From positions 26,645 through 90,644 of the forward strand of contig NZ_VDCS01000016.1 of the NCBI RefSeq assembly GCF_006265225.1: DNA of 64,000 nt, in the 5' to 3' direction. The DNA comes from Allotamlana fucoidanivorans (GTDB taxonomy: Bacteria > Bacteroidota > Bacteroidia > Flavobacteriales > Flavobacteriaceae). This document shows, one piece after another, positions 1 to 8,162 of the stretch. The position numbers were made by a program, and so were the translations under genes. The stretch's first letter is position 1, and each line of letters starts with the position of its first letter. The notes below the pieces were generated by a model, which saw only the letters and a program-made list of their open reading frames with translations, was not told the origin of the DNA and ran no database searches.

Positions 1-695
1 TCAATAAATTTTTGATCTGGATGCTTTCTTCCTCCTTTTGGCGGAACGTTAACAATTGTACCTTCCAATAATTTCAATAAGGCTTGCTGTACACCTTCAC
101 CCGAAACATCTCTCGTAATAGAAGGGTTATCACTTTTACGTGCTATTTTATCAATTTCGTCAATAAAAACAATCCCTTTTTGTGCTTTCTCAAGGTTATA
201 ATCGGCTGCTTGAAGTAACCGCGTTAAAATACTTTCAACGTCTTCACCAACATACCCGGCTTCAGTTAAAACGGTGGCATCAACAATAGCCAAAGGCACA
301 TTGAGCATCTTTGCAATGGTCTTTGCCATTAATGTTTTACCAGTACCTGTTTGCCCAACCATGATGATGTTACTTTTTTGAATTTCAATCTCATCACTTG
401 TTGGTGCTTGTAGTAACCTTTTGTAATGATTATACACGGCCACAGACATTACTTTTTTTGTAACATCCTGCCCTATGATATATTCATCAAGAAAAGCCTT
501 TATTTGTTGTGGTTTACGAAGTTTTAATTCTGCTGATAAATCCCCATTATCATTTTGCTTAGATTCCTCTAAAACAATACCATGCGCCTGCTCAATACAT
601 CGATCACAAATATGCGCATCTAAGCCTGCTATTAACAGATTTGTTTCTGGCTTCTTTCTACCACAAAACGAACATTCTAATTCTTCTTTTGCCAT
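1..695 (-). CDS. clpX: ATP-dependent Clp protease ATP-binding subunit ClpX (C-terminus beyond window edge)
   Basis: This is the AAA+ unfoldase that recognises substrates and feeds them to ClpP in the cytoplasm. The translation begins at the ATG at 695 and runs off the left edge, so about 231 residues are present. The N-terminal zinc-binding domain is visible with Cys8, Cys11, Cys30 and Cys33 (CSFC and CDRC pairs). It is followed by the Walker A segment GQTGTGKT and the Walker B segment IVFIDEIDK. The visible part ends at the PDQKFI segment typical of ClpX, before the C-terminal half of the AAA+ module. It lies 74 bases downstream of clpP on the same strand, the usual tig-clpP-clpX order, so clpP and clpX are probably co-transcribed. 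Confidence 0.97.
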   Translation of the reverse strand, partial: MAKEELECSFCGRKKPETNLLIAGLDAHICDRCIEQAHGIVLEESKQNDNGDLSAELKLRKPQQIKAFLDEYIIGQDVTKKVMSVAVYNHYKRLLQAPTSDEIEIQKSNIIMVGQTGTGKTLMAKTIAKMLNVPLAIVDATVLTEAGYVGEDVESILTRLLQAADYNLEKAQKGIVFIDEIDKIARKSDNPSITRDVSGEGVQQALLKLLEGTIVNVPPKGGRKHPDQKFI

Positions 696-769
696 TAATC
701 TAATTCTATTTCAAGAAGTTTTTTTGCAACTTCCTCAGTCATAATTCTTTAAAATTACAATTTTTTTAT

Positions 770-1444
770 TTAATTACGGGCTAATATCTCATCAATCATA
801 CCGTACTCTTTCGCCTTATCTGCCTTCATCCAGTAATCTCTATCACTATCAGCATATACTTTGTCGTAATCCTGCCCAGAGTGCTTACTTATAATTTTAT
901 AGAGTTCTTCCTTTAAGGTTAAAATTTCACGAGCTGTGATTTCAATATCACTTGCTTGCCCCTGTGCGCCACCCAAAGGTTGATGAATCATAACACGAGA
1001 ATGAGTTAATCCACTACGTTTTCCTTTTGCTCCAGCACAAAGCAATACAGCTCCCATAGAGGCCGCCATTCCTGTACAGATTGTTGCTACATCTGGCTTT
1101 ATAAATTGCATGGTGTCATAAATACCTAAACCAGCATATACACTTCCTCCTGGAGAGTTTATATAAATTTGAATATCTTTATTAGCATCGGTACTCTCTA
1201 GAAAAAGCAATTGCGCTTGTACAATATTAGCGACTTGATCATTGATTCCTGTTCCCAAAAAGATAATTCTATCCATCATTAGGCGAGAAAACACATCAAA
1301 TACTGCAATATTCATTTGACGTTCTTCAATAATATTTGGCGTTAGGTTGGTAGGATACATACTACTGATGATTTTATTGTAATATGTACTACTTATACCT
1401 TGATCTTTTATCGCAAATTTTTCAAACTCTTTAGCGTAATCCAT
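770..1444 (-). CDS. clpP: ATP-dependent Clp protease proteolytic subunit ClpP
   Basis: This is the serine peptidase subunit of the cytoplasmic ClpXP protease. The 224-residue product carries the full catalytic triad: Ser129 in GMAASMGA, His154 in MIHQPLGG, and Asp203 in DRDYWM. The 25- and 49-residue spacings match the family. The N-terminal region of about 35 residues before the core is longer than in enterobacterial ClpP, as is common in Bacteroidetes, and may include a propeptide. It sits between tig and clpX. A terminator lies between tig and clpP, so clpPX probably has its own promoter in the 85 bases upstream, but I could not find a convincing one. Confidence 0.97.
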   Translation of the reverse strand: MDYAKEFEKFAIKDQGISSTYYNKIISSMYPTNLTPNIIEERQMNIAVFDVFSRLMMDRIIFLGTGINDQVANIVQAQLLFLESTDANKDIQIYINSPGGSVYAGLGIYDTMQFIKPDVATICTGMAASMGAVLLCAGAKGKRSGLTHSRVMIHQPLGGAQGQASDIEITAREILTLKEELYKIISKHSGQDYDKVYADSDRDYWMKADKAKEYGMIDEILARN

Positions 1445-1530
1445 AATTTTTTAACGTTATTTATTAAATAATGTACTGGTTTACAAAACTTAACCCTTAA
1501 ACCATACTATTTACAGGTCTTGTTTTGAAT

Positions 1531-1564
1531 AAAAAAGCGCCTAAATCAAAGGATTTAAGCGCTT
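1531..1564 (-). terminator. Intrinsic terminator after tig
   Basis: On the minus strand a 13-bp stem (1552-1564 with 1535-1547, one G-T wobble) closes a 4-base loop and runs into a T-run. It lies 25 bases beyond the tig stop codon and should end tig transcripts before clpP. Confidence 0.85.
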
Positions 1565-1588
1565 AAATATAAGCATTTATTATTTTAC

Positions 1589-2917
1589 TTATTTATCACC
1601 ATAAACTTCTTTCACAAAGTTTTCGTAACTTAATTCTTTAACCTTAAGATTAGCCTTTTCTTTATATACTTCAAGTAATTTTTGGCTTACCAATTGCTCT
1701 GAAATTCTTCGTGCTTCATCTTGATTTGATAACACACGCGCTGCAATATCATCTAACTCCTTATCAGAAGGATTTGTTTGTCCGAATTGCGCCATTTGTA
1801 CTTTGATCATCTCTCTGGCATGATTTTTTATATCATCCATAGTAACTTTTACTTCATTAGCTTCAATTAATTTACCTTCAATTAATTGGTAGCGCAAGCT
1901 TTTTTCAGACTTTTCATATTCTTCTTTGGCTTGATCTGCATCCATCTCCTTTTCACCTGCCGTTTGCATCCATTTGGTTAAAAACTCAGCTGGCAAGTCA
2001 AACTTAGTATTCTCTACTAAGTACTCGGTAACATCATTTAATAACTTTTGATCTGATTGTTGCTTGAATTGTTTTTCAGCATCTTCCTTAATCTTCTCTT
2101 TTAATTCAGTAACAGATGTAACCTCTCCTTGAGGGAAAATTTTATTGAATAATTCTTGATCTAAATCAGCTAATTCACGCTTGTTAATTTCGTTAATTGT
2201 AAAATTAACTTCAATATCAAGTCCGTGAACCTCATCATGACCTAATTTTAAAGCATGCATTAAATCGTGCTCATCTTCAAAAAGACCTTTTGTATTTAAG
2301 GTAATAACATCCCCTACTTTTGCACCTACAAATTGTTTTTCAGTAGCATCTCCTTTAAACTTATCTAAAGTAAGTGTTACTGTATTATCAATCTCTTTTT
2401 CTTCATTGGTGTAAGTTCCTGTAATTTCACTATCTGCTTCAACAACGTCTTGAGAAACCAATTTCCCGTATTGCTTTTGAATACGCTCAATTTGCTCATC
2501 AATCATCTTATCATCAGCAATGATATTATACTGTGTAATAGGCTCTTTGCTTTTCAACTCTACATCAAATTCTGGTGCTAAGCCTAATTCAAATTCAAAT
2601 GTAAACCCTTCAGCATCCCAATTGATATCGTCTTGTGGTTTTGGTAAAGGCTGTCCTAAAACATCTAACTTTTCTTCGGTTAAATATTTATTTAACGCAT
2701 CTTGCAATAATTTATTTACTTCATCAACCAATACTGCTTTACCATATTGTTTTTTCACCATCCCCATTGGCACATGTCCTTTTCTAAAACCAGGGATATT
2801 TGCTGTTTTACGGTAATCAGATAAGATCTTTTCAACTTTATCGCTATAATCTTCCTTAACGATATCAACTTTTACTACAGCATTTAATGCATCAACGTTT
2901 TCTCTTGTAATATTCAT
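1589..2917 (-). CDS. tig: Trigger factor (ribosome-associated chaperone)
   Basis: Trigger factor binds the ribosome at the peptide exit tunnel and shields nascent chains. The 442-residue length fits the family. The ribosome-binding signature GFRKGHVP is at residues 43-50 of the N-terminal domain. The middle region (about residues 155-240) corresponds to the FKBP-like PPIase domain but is poorly conserved, as in other Bacteroidetes. The C-terminal part is the helical chaperone domain rich in Lys and Glu. The ATG at 2917 is preceded by a full Bacteroidetes promoter about 80 bases upstream and followed by a strong terminator, so tig looks like a single-gene unit upstream of clpPX. Confidence 0.95.
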   Translation of the reverse strand: MNITRENVDALNAVVKVDIVKEDYSDKVEKILSDYRKTANIPGFRKGHVPMGMVKKQYGKAVLVDEVNKLLQDALNKYLTEEKLDVLGQPLPKPQDDINWDAEGFTFEFELGLAPEFDVELKSKEPITQYNIIADDKMIDEQIERIQKQYGKLVSQDVVEADSEITGTYTNEEKEIDNTVTLTLDKFKGDATEKQFVGAKVGDVITLNTKGLFEDEHDLMHALKLGHDEVHGLDIEVNFTINEINKRELADLDQELFNKIFPQGEVTSVTELKEKIKEDAEKQFKQQSDQKLLNDVTEYLVENTKFDLPAEFLTKWMQTAGEKEMDADQAKEEYEKSEKSLRYQLIEGKLIEANEVKVTMDDIKNHAREMIKVQMAQFGQTNPSDKELDDIAARVLSNQDEARRISEQLVSQKLLEVYKEKANLKVKELSYENFVKEVYGDK

Positions 2918-2994
2918 TTTAAACTATATAAAACCCGCTCAGGGCATTTAACAAAAGGGTTGGAATGAAAACCCACCAAACCAAAATTGGGATG

Positions 2995-3025
2995 CAAAAG
3001 TAATACATTTTTACATCCCAACAAA
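2995..3025 (-). promoter_or_regulatory. Bacteroidetes-type promoter of tig
   Basis: On the minus strand TTTG (3025-3022) is followed after 19 bases by TACTTTTG (3002-2995). This matches the known -33 TTG and -7 TAnnTTTG consensus. The predicted start near 2989 gives a leader of about 70 bases before tig. Confidence 0.7.
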
Positions 3026-3048
3026 GTTTTTAATTGCTTGATTATAAG

Positions 3049-3402
3049 CTAATTTTTATCTTCTTTTAAAAGCGAATGAAGTATAGATTCTAAAACAGAC
3101 AATAATATACTAAAAAGTATGGCAGTCCAGATACTACTTACCAAAAAGTTGTCAATTAAATTACTAGCTAACATTATTATAAGCGCATTGATAATAAGTA
3201 AAAACAGCCCCAAGGTTAAAATAGTAATAGGCAGGGTAAATATGACCAAAATTGGCTTTACAAATAAATTTAATACCCCCAAAATAACCGCTACTATAAT
3301 GGCCGTAACAAATTTATCGCCTGTTAAAGTGACTCCTGGCAGAAAATAAGCCAAGATAAAAACAGCTAGAGCTGTGATGAGTAATTTGATTAAAATATTC
3401 AT
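3049..3402 (-). CDS. Four-TM phage_holin_4_2 family membrane protein
   Basis: A 117-residue, very hydrophobic protein with four predicted membrane segments (about residues 5-24, 32-52, 56-80 and 85-108). It contains the LNLFVKPILVIFTLPITIL pattern typical of the small family called mycobacterial 4-TMS phage holin (Pfam Phage_holin_4_2). The holin name is historical: these proteins are common single chromosomal genes and no phage gene is nearby. No enzymatic residues are visible and the real role is unknown. It is transcribed in the same direction as the downstream tig gene but is separated from it by the tig promoter. Confidence 0.8.
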   Translation of the reverse strand: MNILIKLLITALAVFILAYFLPGVTLTGDKFVTAIIVAVILGVLNLFVKPILVIFTLPITILTLGLFLLIINALIIMLASNLIDNFLVSSIWTAILFSILLSVLESILHSLLKEDKN

Positions 3403-3424
3403 ACATTAATTTTTCTTAAATGTA

Positions 3425-3432
3425 CAAAATTA
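3425..3432 (-). promoter_or_regulatory. Possible -7 element for the 4-TM membrane protein gene
   Basis: The minus strand reads TAATTTTG, an exact TAnnTTTG match, 22 bases before the ATG at 3402 and just after the hydrolase stop codon. No TTG is at the right distance upstream, so it is only a candidate. Confidence 0.35.
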
Positions 3433-3434
3433 TT

Positions 3435-4199
3435 TCAGCCTACAAACTGCATTACACTTTCAAAAAAATCTTTAGGATTTTCGGCATGTAGCCAATGCCC
3501 TGCATTTGACACCGTTACAATATTGGCATTTGGAAAGTGCTTTTTAATAATAGACGCATCATCAACTCCTATATATTCAGACCGATCACCACGCAGAAAC
3601 AGGGTTGGCTTTTCAAACAAGGCATAACTCGGCAAAGGCTCTCCTATCTCAGCGACCTCATCTCTTAAAACACTCAAATTTATTCTTAGTCCCAACTGTC
3701 CTTTTTCAACCCAATACAAATTTTTTAACAAAAATTGTCGTGTTCCGAAATCGGAAACATAATCTGAAAGTGCTTTATCGGCCTCACCTCGCCTTTTAAT
3801 CGTGTTAAAATCCAAAGCACTTAATCCGTTTAAAATAGCATCATGATGTACAGGATAAAATCTGGGTGAAATATCGGCTACCATTAATTTTGATACTAAT
3901 TCTGGATATTCAGAGGCAAACAACATAGCTACTTTCCCTCCCATAGAGTGTCCCAAAAGCAAAACATCTTCCAATTGGTGTGCTTCACAATAACGTTTTA
4001 AATCTTCGGCTAACACTTCATAACTAAAAGCTTCATCATGAAAACTTCTACCATGGTTTCTTTGATCAATTATATGCACCTGAAAACCTTGGTCTGCAAA
4101 CTGACTTCCTAAAGTTTTCCAGTTATCACTCATCCCCAAAAAACCATGCAAAATTACAAATGGTTTACCTTCTCCTAAAATATTTGAATGTAACAGCAT
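3435..4199 (-). CDS. Alpha/beta hydrolase (YbfF-like esterase)
   Basis: A 254-residue cytoplasmic alpha/beta-hydrolase fold protein. Visible are the oxyanion-hole motif HGFLGMSDNW (residues 18-27), the nucleophile elbow GHSMGG with Ser85, a likely acid Asp205 in FLRGDRSEY, and the catalytic His235 in NAGHWLHAENP. The overall pattern, including DQRNHGRS, is that of the YbfF/proline-iminopeptidase-like esterases; the substrate cannot be read from sequence. The start codon overlaps the pdxJ stop as TAATG, so translation is coupled to pdxJ and the two form an operon. Confidence 0.88.
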   Translation of the reverse strand: MLLHSNILGEGKPFVILHGFLGMSDNWKTLGSQFADQGFQVHIIDQRNHGRSFHDEAFSYEVLAEDLKRYCEAHQLEDVLLLGHSMGGKVAMLFASEYPELVSKLMVADISPRFYPVHHDAILNGLSALDFNTIKRRGEADKALSDYVSDFGTRQFLLKNLYWVEKGQLGLRINLSVLRDEVAEIGEPLPSYALFEKPTLFLRGDRSEYIGVDDASIIKKHFPNANIVTVSNAGHWLHAENPKDFFESVMQFVG

Positions 4200-4912
4200 T
4201 ATTTTAATTTGTGTAAATACATTTGAATCACATTTTCAACCCCCATATACAAACTCTCTGCTATTAAAGCATGCCCAATAGAAACTTCTAACAGACCTGG
4301 AATGCATGACTTAAAATATTTAATATTTTCTAAAGACAAATCATGCCCAGCATTAACGCCCAACCCAAAATCATTTGCCAATTTTGCGCTTTCTACGTAA
4401 GGTTTAATAGCATCTTTATCTCCAAAACTATACTGGTGCGCATAACCTTCTGTATATAGTTCAATCCTATCTGTTCCTGTTGCCTTAGCACCTTCAATTT
4501 GATTTAAAACTGGGTCAACAAATATGGAGGTTCTAATGCCATTACTTTGAAATTCTGCAATAACATCAACCAAAAAGTCTTTGTGTTTTATGGTATCCCA
4601 TCCTGCATTACTTGTTATAGCATCCTCGGCATCTGGCACTAGAGTTACCTGAGTAGGCTTCACTTCAAGCACTAAATCAATAAAAGAAGGAATAGGATTC
4701 CCTTCTATATTATATTCTGTATAAACTCCAGGTTTTAAATCTCTGGCATCTTGATATCTAATGTGTCTTTCATCTGGTCTTGGATGAATGGTAACACCTT
4801 CTGCCCCAAAACGTTGCACATCTTTCGCAAACTGAACCACATTAGGCACATCTCCACCTCTTGAGTTTCTTAAAGTCGCTATTTTATTTATATTAACACT
4901 TAACTTTGTCAT
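4199..4912 (-). CDS. pdxJ: Pyridoxine 5'-phosphate synthase PdxJ
   Basis: PdxJ condenses 3-amino-2-oxopropyl phosphate with 1-deoxyxylulose 5-phosphate to give pyridoxine 5'-phosphate, the ring-closing step of DXP-dependent vitamin B6 synthesis. The 237-residue product shows the family pattern: SVNINKIATLRNSRGG at the N-terminus, TIHPRPDERHIR at about residues 40-51, FVDPV, and VNAGHDL near residue 190. The length is normal for a single TIM-barrel PdxJ. It is the first gene of a two-gene operon with the hydrolase (TAATG overlap). A candidate -7 box lies 17 bases upstream. Confidence 0.96.
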   Translation of the reverse strand: MTKLSVNINKIATLRNSRGGDVPNVVQFAKDVQRFGAEGVTIHPRPDERHIRYQDARDLKPGVYTEYNIEGNPIPSFIDLVLEVKPTQVTLVPDAEDAITSNAGWDTIKHKDFLVDVIAEFQSNGIRTSIFVDPVLNQIEGAKATGTDRIELYTEGYAHQYSFGDKDAIKPYVESAKLANDFGLGVNAGHDLSLENIKYFKSCIPGLLEVSIGHALIAESLYMGVENVIQMYLHKLK

Positions 4913-4928
4913 AAATCTATTTTAAAAA

Positions 4929-4936
4929 CAAAAATA
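4929..4936 (-). promoter_or_regulatory. Candidate -7 element of pdxJ
   Basis: The minus strand reads TATTTTTG, an exact TAnnTTTG match, 16 bases before the pdxJ ATG. No TTG is found at the expected upstream position, so the call rests on one element. Confidence 0.45.
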
Positions 4937-5063
4937 CAAAGTTGAACAGCCTTACATACTTTTTTTTTAATTAATTTGCAGAATCTGTTATATGCTATTC
5001 CTACTAAAAAGCACTGGAATTATAACAACAAAACTTTGTTTTTAACTAAAAAAACTATCAAAG

Positions 5064-5723
5064 ATGAAACTTTCAGAATTCATCATAAACGATGTTAAAC
5101 CTTTAAATAGCAAAAGTAAAATTAGCGATTTACAGTTGCTGTTTAACCAATTAACATTTTCTCATGTGCCCATTCAAGATGACCATAAAAATTATTTAGG
5201 TTGTTTTTCTGAAGCCGATGCTTATTGTTGTGAAAAGGACAAAACCTTAGATGATTACAGACATTCTTTTGAAAACTTCTTTGTTAGAGACACAACTATT
5301 TTACTTGATATTGTTGAGGCTTTTGCCGTAAACTCAACCAACATCATGCCTATATTAGATATTAATAATAGGTATTTAGGATATTACGAATTAAACGATA
5401 TTATCCATTTACTAGGCGAGGCACCATTTTTTGCTGAAGCGGGTGGTATATTGGTGATAGAAAAAGGCATAAATGATTACTCTTTTAGTGAACTTAGCCA
5501 GATTGTAGAATCAAATGATGGTAAATTGTTAGGCGCCTTTATTTCAAAAATGAATTCAGACTTAGTTCAAATTACTCTTAAAGTAGGTAATACCAGCCTT
5601 AATGAGGTCATTCAAACGTTTAGAAGATACAGCTATAACATTGTTTCTGGTCATGAAGAAGACGGCTACTTAGAAAGCTTAAAAGAACGCTCAAATTATC
5701 TAAGAAAATACCTTAACATTTAA
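5064..5723 (+). CDS. Tandem CBS domain protein with ACT-like C-terminus
   Basis: A 219-residue soluble protein. Residues 1-60 and 61-120 read as two CBS motifs (SHVPIQDDHKNYLGCFSEAD and NIMPILDINNRYLGYYELND), which usually bind adenosine nucleotides as a regulatory pair. Residues about 125-195 (GGILVIEKGINDYSFSELSQ onward) resemble an ACT-type small-molecule domain as in AcuB-like proteins. The next gene, nadK, starts 3 bases after the stop, so co-transcription is near certain. Sensing of adenylate or NAD(P) status together with NAD kinase is a reasonable inference but is not shown by the sequence. Confidence 0.85.
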   Translation: MKLSEFIINDVKPLNSKSKISDLQLLFNQLTFSHVPIQDDHKNYLGCFSEADAYCCEKDKTLDDYRHSFENFFVRDTTILLDIVEAFAVNSTNIMPILDINNRYLGYYELNDIIHLLGEAPFFAEAGGILVIEKGINDYSFSELSQIVESNDGKLLGAFISKMNSDLVQITLKVGNTSLNEVIQTFRRYSYNIVSGHEEDGYLESLKERSNYLRKYLNI

Positions 5724-5726
5724 TCT

Positions 5727-6611
5727 ATGAAAGTTGCTGTTTTTGGCCGATTTTACAACAAAAGAACTTCTTCTTCTGTAGAGAGGCTTTCTAATTTTCT
5801 CCTAAAAAAAGGTATCGATGTCTATATTGAAAGCACCTTTTTTAATCTCATAAAAGAAGAATCTGTTTTAATTAAAGATTTTAACAGATATAAGACCTTT
5901 AAAACACTTGACACCTCCTTTGAATTTTTAATAAGTATTGGCGGTGATGGTACCATTTTAAGAGCCATCACTTTTGTAAAAGACATTGAAATTCCAATAA
6001 TAGGAATCAATACAGGTAGACTTGGTTTTTTAGCAACCATACAGGTTGATGTTATTGAGAACGCCTTACAAAACATTATTGATGGTAAATACCGCATCTC
6101 AGAAAGAAGTTTACTGTCTGTAGAAACCTCATCAGATAATAAGGATATAAAGGCTCTAAATTTTGCATTAAATGAAGTAGCAGTGAGCAGAAAGAACACC
6201 ACCTCTATGATTACTGTTGAAACACACTTAAATGGAGAATATTTAACATCATATTGGAGCGACGGTCTTATAGTGTCCACCCCAACAGGCTCTACAGGAT
6301 ACTCTCTAAGTTGTGGCGGTCCCGTGATTACTCCGGGAACCGATAGCTTTGTTTTAACACCCATTGCACCGCACAATTTAAGCGCACGCCCGCTTATTAT
6401 TCCAGACTCCACAGAAATACAACTTAGAGTAAGTGGCCGTGAAGAACAACATTTAGTTTCATTAGATTCCAGAATTGCTACATTAAACAATGACACGTTA
6501 ATCACCATAAAAAAAGCTGATTTCAAAATTAAAATGATTGACCTTTTAGATGAAAGCTTTCTTATTACCCTCAGAAAAAAGCTACTTTGGGGAGAAGACA
6601 GACGTAATTAA
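5727..6611 (+). CDS. nadK: NAD kinase
   Basis: NAD kinase phosphorylates NAD to NADP in the cytoplasm and is the only de novo source of NADP. The 294-residue product has the signature SIGGDGTILRA with the catalytic Asp74 and the second conserved block STPTGSTGYSLSCGGP (about residues 185-205). The length is normal. It is tightly coupled to the CBS/ACT protein upstream (3-base gap). About 120 bases separate it from the DUF6089 gene, which has its own candidate promoter. Confidence 0.96.
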   Translation: MKVAVFGRFYNKRTSSSVERLSNFLLKKGIDVYIESTFFNLIKEESVLIKDFNRYKTFKTLDTSFEFLISIGGDGTILRAITFVKDIEIPIIGINTGRLGFLATIQVDVIENALQNIIDGKYRISERSLLSVETSSDNKDIKALNFALNEVAVSRKNTTSMITVETHLNGEYLTSYWSDGLIVSTPTGSTGYSLSCGGPVITPGTDSFVLTPIAPHNLSARPLIIPDSTEIQLRVSGREEQHLVSLDSRIATLNNDTLITIKKADFKIKMIDLLDESFLITLRKKLLWGEDRRN

Positions 6612-6708
6612 ATCTAACTTGATGTGGCATCAAAGCAATATTTTGAAGGAAAAACTGTTTTAACCTCATACTAATTAGTTCAAATTACCACGAGCTAATC
6701 TTATTTAT

Positions 6709-6716
6709 TATATTTG
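6709..6716 (+). promoter_or_regulatory. Candidate -7 element of the DUF6089-uppS-bamA genes
   Basis: TATATTTG at 6709-6716 is an exact TAnnTTTG match 17 bases before the ATG at 6734. The -33 region has no clear TTG. It would drive the envelope cluster that follows. Confidence 0.5.
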
Positions 6717-6733
6717 CAAACTTTTGATTATTT

Positions 6734-7420
6734 ATGAGGCGATTAACCATATTGATTTTAAGCATATTAAGCACATACTTTAGCTATTCCCAAATCAACG
6801 AAATTGGTGTTTTTCTTGGCGGGAGTAATTTTATTGGGGATGTGGGTGCTACCAATTACATTGCCCCAAACGCCCCAACCTTAGGAGTGCTTTACAAATG
6901 GAATGCTAGTGAAAGGCATTCTTGGCGAGCTTCAATACTGTATTCAGATTTAATTGCAGAAGATATAAAATCTGATGACCCAAGACGCCAAGAAAGAGAT
7001 TACTACTTTAACTCTAATTTACTTGAAATTTCAGCAGGTTTAGAGTTTACTTTTATGGATTTTGATCTTCATAGTGGAGAAACAGCCTATACACCATACC
7101 TGTATTCAGGTCTTACAGCAACTAAATTTGACAATTATTACTTCCCCAATGGCCTTCAGGTTTCTGAAAACACATCAAGCTGGACAGTTGGGATTCCAAT
7201 GGTTGCTGGGTTTAAAGTATCTGTTATTAATAGCTTTGTATTGGGTATTGAAATTGGAGCACGTTACACCTTTACCGATGAAATGGACGGAAGCTTGCCA
7301 TCAAAACCTGAAAATCAACAGTATAGATTTGGAAACATTAATAATAATGATTGGTATGTCTTCTCAGGAATTACACTAACTTACACCTTTGGAGAAAATC
7401 CTTGTTACTGCGTTAAATGA
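6734..7420 (+). CDS. DUF6089 family outer-membrane beta-barrel protein
   Basis: A 228-residue secreted protein. A signal peptide covers about residues 1-19 (ending YFSYSQ), followed by alternating beta-strand segments rich in aromatic residues and a last strand ending in TYTFG, as expected of a small outer-membrane barrel. The pattern GGSNFIGDVG near the start is typical of DUF6089 proteins. These genes occur repeatedly in flavobacteria directly before uppS and bamA, as here, which suggests a role in the envelope, but no function is established. The stop codon overlaps the region of the uppS start (ATGATATG), so the genes are co-translated. Confidence 0.85.
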   Translation: MRRLTILILSILSTYFSYSQINEIGVFLGGSNFIGDVGATNYIAPNAPTLGVLYKWNASERHSWRASILYSDLIAEDIKSDDPRRQERDYYFNSNLLEISAGLEFTFMDFDLHSGETAYTPYLYSGLTATKFDNYYFPNGLQVSENTSSWTVGIPMVAGFKVSVINSFVLGIEIGARYTFTDEMDGSLPSKPENQQYRFGNINNNDWYVFSGITLTYTFGENPCYCVK

Positions 7421-7421
7421 T

Positions 7422-8162
7422 ATGAATTTGAAAGCCAACATACGCACAGATTTACTACCCGTTCACATAGCCATAATCATGGACGGCAATGGTCGTTGGG
7501 CTAAACAAAAAGGTTTAATACGAGCGGTTGGACACGAGAATGGCACTAAATCTGTGAAGCAATCAGTTGAAGCATGTGCCGAGTTAGGTGTAAAAAACTT
7601 AACCCTCTATGCGTTTTCAACAGAAAATTGGAACAGACCAAAACTAGAAGTACAAACCCTTATGAAACTTTTAGTGTCTTCTCTTAAAAAAGAGATTAAA
7701 ACACTACAAGACAACAATATCAAACTAAATGCTATAGGTTGTTTAAGCACTCTGCCTTCAAAAGTATATAAAGAACTTTTTGAAGTCATTGAAAAAACAA
7801 AAAACAACACAAGAATGACCTTAACACTTGCCTTAAGCTATGGTTCAAGAGAAGAAATAACAAACGCAGTAAAAGAAATTAGCATTAAAGTTAAAAATAA
7901 TATAATTTCGCCCGAAACTATTGATGAATCAATTATAAATGAGCATCTTTACACGCAAAATTTACCAGACGTAGATTTGCTTATTAGAACAAGCGGTGAG
8001 CAACGTATAAGTAATTTTTTGTTATGGCAAATTGCGTATGCCGAATTATATTTTACAAATGTATTATGGCCAGATTTCACCAAACAGCATTTGTATGAAG
8101 CTATTATTGAATATCAAAAACGAGAACGACGATTTGGGAAAACAAGTGAACAACTTAGTTAA
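7422..8162 (+). CDS. uppS: Isoprenyl transferase (undecaprenyl diphosphate synthase)
   Basis: UppS adds isopentenyl units in cis to make undecaprenyl diphosphate, the carrier lipid for peptidoglycan and O-antigen precursors. The signature HIAIIMDGNGRWAKQKG puts the catalytic Asp at residue 21 of the chosen start; DVDLLIRTSGEQRISNFLLW near the C-terminus is the second family block. I choose the ATG at 7422 (246 aa) because it directly follows the DUF6089 stop and gives the usual short N-terminus. An in-frame ATG at 7389 would add 11 residues inside the previous gene. The 3' end overlaps bamA. Confidence 0.94.
   Translation: MNLKANIRTDLLPVHIAIIMDGNGRWAKQKGLIRAVGHENGTKSVKQSVEACAELGVKNLTLYAFSTENWNRPKLEVQTLMKLLVSSLKKEIKTLQDNNIKLNAIGCLSTLPSKVYKELFEVIEKTKNNTRMTLTLALSYGSREEITNAVKEISIKVKNNIISPETIDESIINEHLYTQNLPDVDLLIRTSGEQRISNFLLWQIAYAELYFTNVLWPDFTKQHLYEAIIEYQKRERRFGKTSEQLS

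Noticed and set aside
3049..3402. Holin-like gene as a sign of a prophage
   Set aside because: The family is chromosomal in many bacteria; no phage genes are nearby.
5822..6526. A 234-aa antisense reading frame over nadK
   Set aside because: It lies entirely within nadK, whose frame is certain; the antisense translation has no recognisable pattern.
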